Of a stretch of 8,005 nt of DNA, positions 6,435-8,005 are shown piece by piece; within the stretch, counting starts at the first letter, position 1; each line of letters opens with the position of its first letter. The stretch comes from Sphingomonas sp. (GTDB lineage Bacteria > Pseudomonadota > Alphaproteobacteria > Sphingomonadales > Sphingomonadaceae): positions 1 to 8,005 of the forward strand of contig JASLBO010000059.1 in assembly GCA_030146605.1 (NCBI GenBank), in the 5' to 3' direction. A program made the translations under genes and the position numbers. The notes under the pieces were generated by a model. The model was not told the DNA's origin. It was given only the letters and a program-made list of their open reading frames with translations, and searched no databases.

Positions 6435-7793
6435 ATGCGCTATCTGCCCCTTACTCCGTCCGACCGCGAGGCGATGCTCGCCACGATCGGCGCCCGGTCG
6501 ATCGACGATCTCTTCGTCGATGTCCCCGAAGCCGCCCGGCTCGACGGACCGGTCCACGGCCTGCCCAATCACGCCAGCGAACTCGCGGTCGAACGGCACA
6601 TGTCGGCGCTGGCGAAGAAGAATCTGGCCGCCGGCGATGTGCCTTTCTTCCTCGGCTGCGGGGCCTATCGCCACCATGTCCCGGCTTCGGTCGACCACAT
6701 CATCCAGCGCGGCGAGTTCCTGACTGCCTACACGCCGTACCAGCCCGAAATCGCACAGGGCACGTTGCAGGTGATGTTCGAATTCCAGACCCAGGTCGCG
6801 CGGCTGCTCGGCTGCGACGTGGCGAACGCGTCGATGTACGACGGCTCGACCGCGTGCTGGGAGGCGATCACCATGGCGCGGCGGGTGACGAAGCGCGGCA
6901 AGGCGATCCTCTCCGGCGGGCTGCATCCGCACTATGTCTCGGTCGCCAACACGATGGCGAAGTTCACCGGCGACCAGCTGGTCACCTCGCTGCCGACGTT
7001 CAGCCCCGAGCCGGATACGCTCGATCTGATCAATTCGATCGACGATGATACGTCGTGCGTCGTGGTCCAGTACCCCGACATCCTGGGCCGCATCGAGGAC
7101 ATGACCGCACTCGCGGAGGCATGCCATGCCAGGAAGGCGCTGCTGATCGCGGTGGTCACCGAGCCGGTGGCATTGGGGGCGATCAAGTCGCCGGGCGAGA
7201 TGGGCGCGGATATCGTCGTCGGCGAGGGCCAGTCGCTCGGCGTCGGGCTGCAGTTCGGCGGGCCCTATGTCGGGCTGTTCGCCTGTTCCGAGAAATTGGT
7301 GCGACAGATGCCCGGGCGGCTCTGCGGGGAGACCGTGGACGCCGAGGGCAAGCGCGGCTTCGTGCTGACGCTGTCGACTCGCGAGCAGCATATCCGCCGT
7401 GAGAAGGCGACGTCGAACATCTGCACCAGCTCGGTGCTCTGCGCGCTGGCGATGTCGGCGCACATGACACTGCTGGGCGAAGCGGGGCTGCGCCGGCTCG
7501 CCGAGCTCAACCACGTATCCGCAAGTGCCGCCGCCGACCGGGTGGCCGAAGTCAACGGTGTCGAGCTGGTGACGGACCGCTTCTTCAACGAATTCACGCT
7601 GAAGCTCTCGAAGGAAGCCCGCCCGGTAGTCCGCAACCTGGCGGACAAGGGCATCCTCGCCGGCGTGTCGCTCGGCCGGCTCTATCCCGATGCGCCCGAG
7701 CTCGCGAACGGCCTCGTCGTCGCGGTCACCGAAACCACTACCGAGGAGGACGTCGAGACGCTTGCCTCCGCACTCGAGGAGGCGCTGGCATGA
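6435..7793 (+). CDS. gcvPA: Glycine cleavage system P protein, subunit 1 (glycine decarboxylase alpha)
   Basis: The 452-residue product matches the N-terminal half of glycine decarboxylase in organisms with a split P-protein. Together with subunit 2 it decarboxylates glycine with pyridoxal phosphate and loads the aminomethyl group on H protein. Motifs seen are [14 protein letters not shown] (2-15), [13 protein letters not shown] (71-83), [19 protein letters not shown] (94-112), [14 protein letters not shown] (131-144), [20 protein letters not shown] in the second half, and [17 protein letters not shown] (316-332), all characteristic. The PLP-binding lysine is expected in subunit 2, beyond the window. 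The start ATG 6435 follows AAGGAAG (6424-6430), a purine-rich site directly abutting repeat unit 2. The stop overlaps the gcvPB start as ATGA. Length is normal, with no frame damage. Confidence 0.97.
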   Translation: MRYLPLTPSDREAMLATIGARSIDDLFVDVPEAARLDGPVHGLPNHASELAVERHMSALAKKNLAAGDVPFFLGCGAYRHHVPASVDHIIQRGEFLTAYTPYQPEIAQGTLQVMFEFQTQVARLLGCDVANASMYDGSTACWEAITMARRVTKRGKAILSGGLHPHYVSVANTMAKFTGDQLVTSLPTFSPEPDTLDLINSIDDDTSCVVVQYPDILGRIEDMTALAEACHARKALLIAVVTEPVALGAIKSPGEMGADIVVGEGQSLGVGLQFGGPYVGLFACSEKLVRQMPGRLCGETVDAEGKRGFVLTLSTREQHIRREKATSNICTSSVLCALAMSAHMTLLGEAGLRRLAELNHVSASAAADRVAEVNGVELVTDRFFNEFTLKLSKEARPVVRNLADKGILAGVSLGRLYPDAPELANGLVVAVTETTTEEDVETLASALEEALA

Positions 7794-8005
7794 CGATCAA
7801 CCAGAGCGGCTGGCGCCCCACCACCCCGCAGGCGGGCGAGGCTTCGGGCGGGACTTCCACCGGCAATCGCGCGCTGATGCTCGAAGAGCCGCTGATCTTC
7901 GAGATCGCCGGCACGGGGACGACCGGCGTCGACATTCCGCTTCCGGCGACGCCGGGCAGCCGGCTCAGCTCGCTGGCGCGCGCAGCGCCGGTCGAGCTTC
8001 CGGGC
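7790..8005 (+). CDS. gcvPB: Glycine cleavage system P protein, subunit 2, N-terminal 72 residues (runs off window)
   Basis: A new frame opens at ATG 7790, overlapping the gcvPA stop by ATGA, and stays open to the last base. The start [10 protein letters not shown] and the stretch [17 protein letters not shown] (about 26-42), then [16 protein letters not shown] at the edge, fit the N-terminus of subunit 2 of the split glycine decarboxylase. This is the partner of gcvPA and would carry the PLP lysine downstream of the window. Overlapping start and stop suggest coupled translation giving equal amounts of the two subunits. A Gly/Thr/Ala-rich stretch between residues 11 and 25 looks like a flexible lead-in. 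Identification rests on this short segment plus context. Confidence 0.92.
   Translation, partial: MTINQSGWRPTTPQAGEASGGTSTGNRALMLEEPLIFEIAGTGTTGVDIPLPATPGSRLSSLARAAPVELPG

Noticed and set aside
6384..7514. Open - strand frame of 376 codons opposite gcvPA
   Set aside because: It is a codon-bias shadow of gcvPA; it starts inside coding sequence and has no domain signature.
1..8005. CRISPR array, tRNA, insertion sequence, phage or toxin-antitoxin or defence system
   Set aside because: No spaced direct repeats, cloverleaf sequence, transposase, integrase or defence-gene signature was found. The window is filled by core metabolic genes.

Overview
The window looks like a chromosomal segment of a high-GC alphaproteobacterium, most likely Sphingomonas or a close sphingomonad. 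Three things point there: the style of the TonB-dependent receptor, the ispH-thrB-rnhA gene order, and a glycine-cleavage operon whose P-protein is split into two subunits (gcvPA and gcvPB). This assignment comes from recalled family knowledge; no search was run. Nearly all of the sequence is explained by housekeeping genes. I saw no phage, insertion sequence, CRISPR array, tRNA or rRNA, and no convincing new multi-gene system.

Layout. Bases 2-1084 (+) are the C-terminal 360 residues of a TonB-dependent outer-membrane receptor. A roughly 91-nt imperfect palindrome starts at its stop codon and occupies part of the 214-nt gap to the convergent genes. Bases 3643-1299 (-) hold a compact operon read ispH, thrB, rnhA. 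IspH makes isoprenoid precursors, ThrB phosphorylates homoserine for threonine synthesis, and RNase HI removes RNA from RNA:DNA hybrids. ispH and thrB are 21 nt apart, and thrB and rnhA overlap by ATGA. Diverging from ispH is an unrecognised small lipoprotein gene, 3759-4397 (+).

Bases 4404-8005 (+) are the glycine-cleavage region: a possible promoter, a tandem glycine riboswitch with a hairpin behind it, then gcvT, gcvH, gcvPA and the first 72 codons of gcvPB. These make the T, H and P components that break down glycine to CO2, ammonia and a one-carbon unit on tetrahydrofolate. The glycine-sensing leader fits induction by the substrate. gcvT and gcvH are 1 nt apart and gcvPA and gcvPB overlap by ATGA. 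Between gcvH and gcvPA sits a 119-nt spacer carrying an inverted pair of GC-rich hairpin repeats.

The most notable observation is in ispH. The otherwise well-conserved protein lacks a 9-residue block that holds the SAHG motif and the active-site histidine equivalent to His74 of the E. coli enzyme. The junction looks like a 27-nt in-frame deletion between short direct repeats. Other points of interest are the palindrome after the receptor gene, the repeat pair inside the gcv operon, the possible alternative pairings between the riboswitch and gcvT, and a 30-residue N-terminal extension on GcvT.
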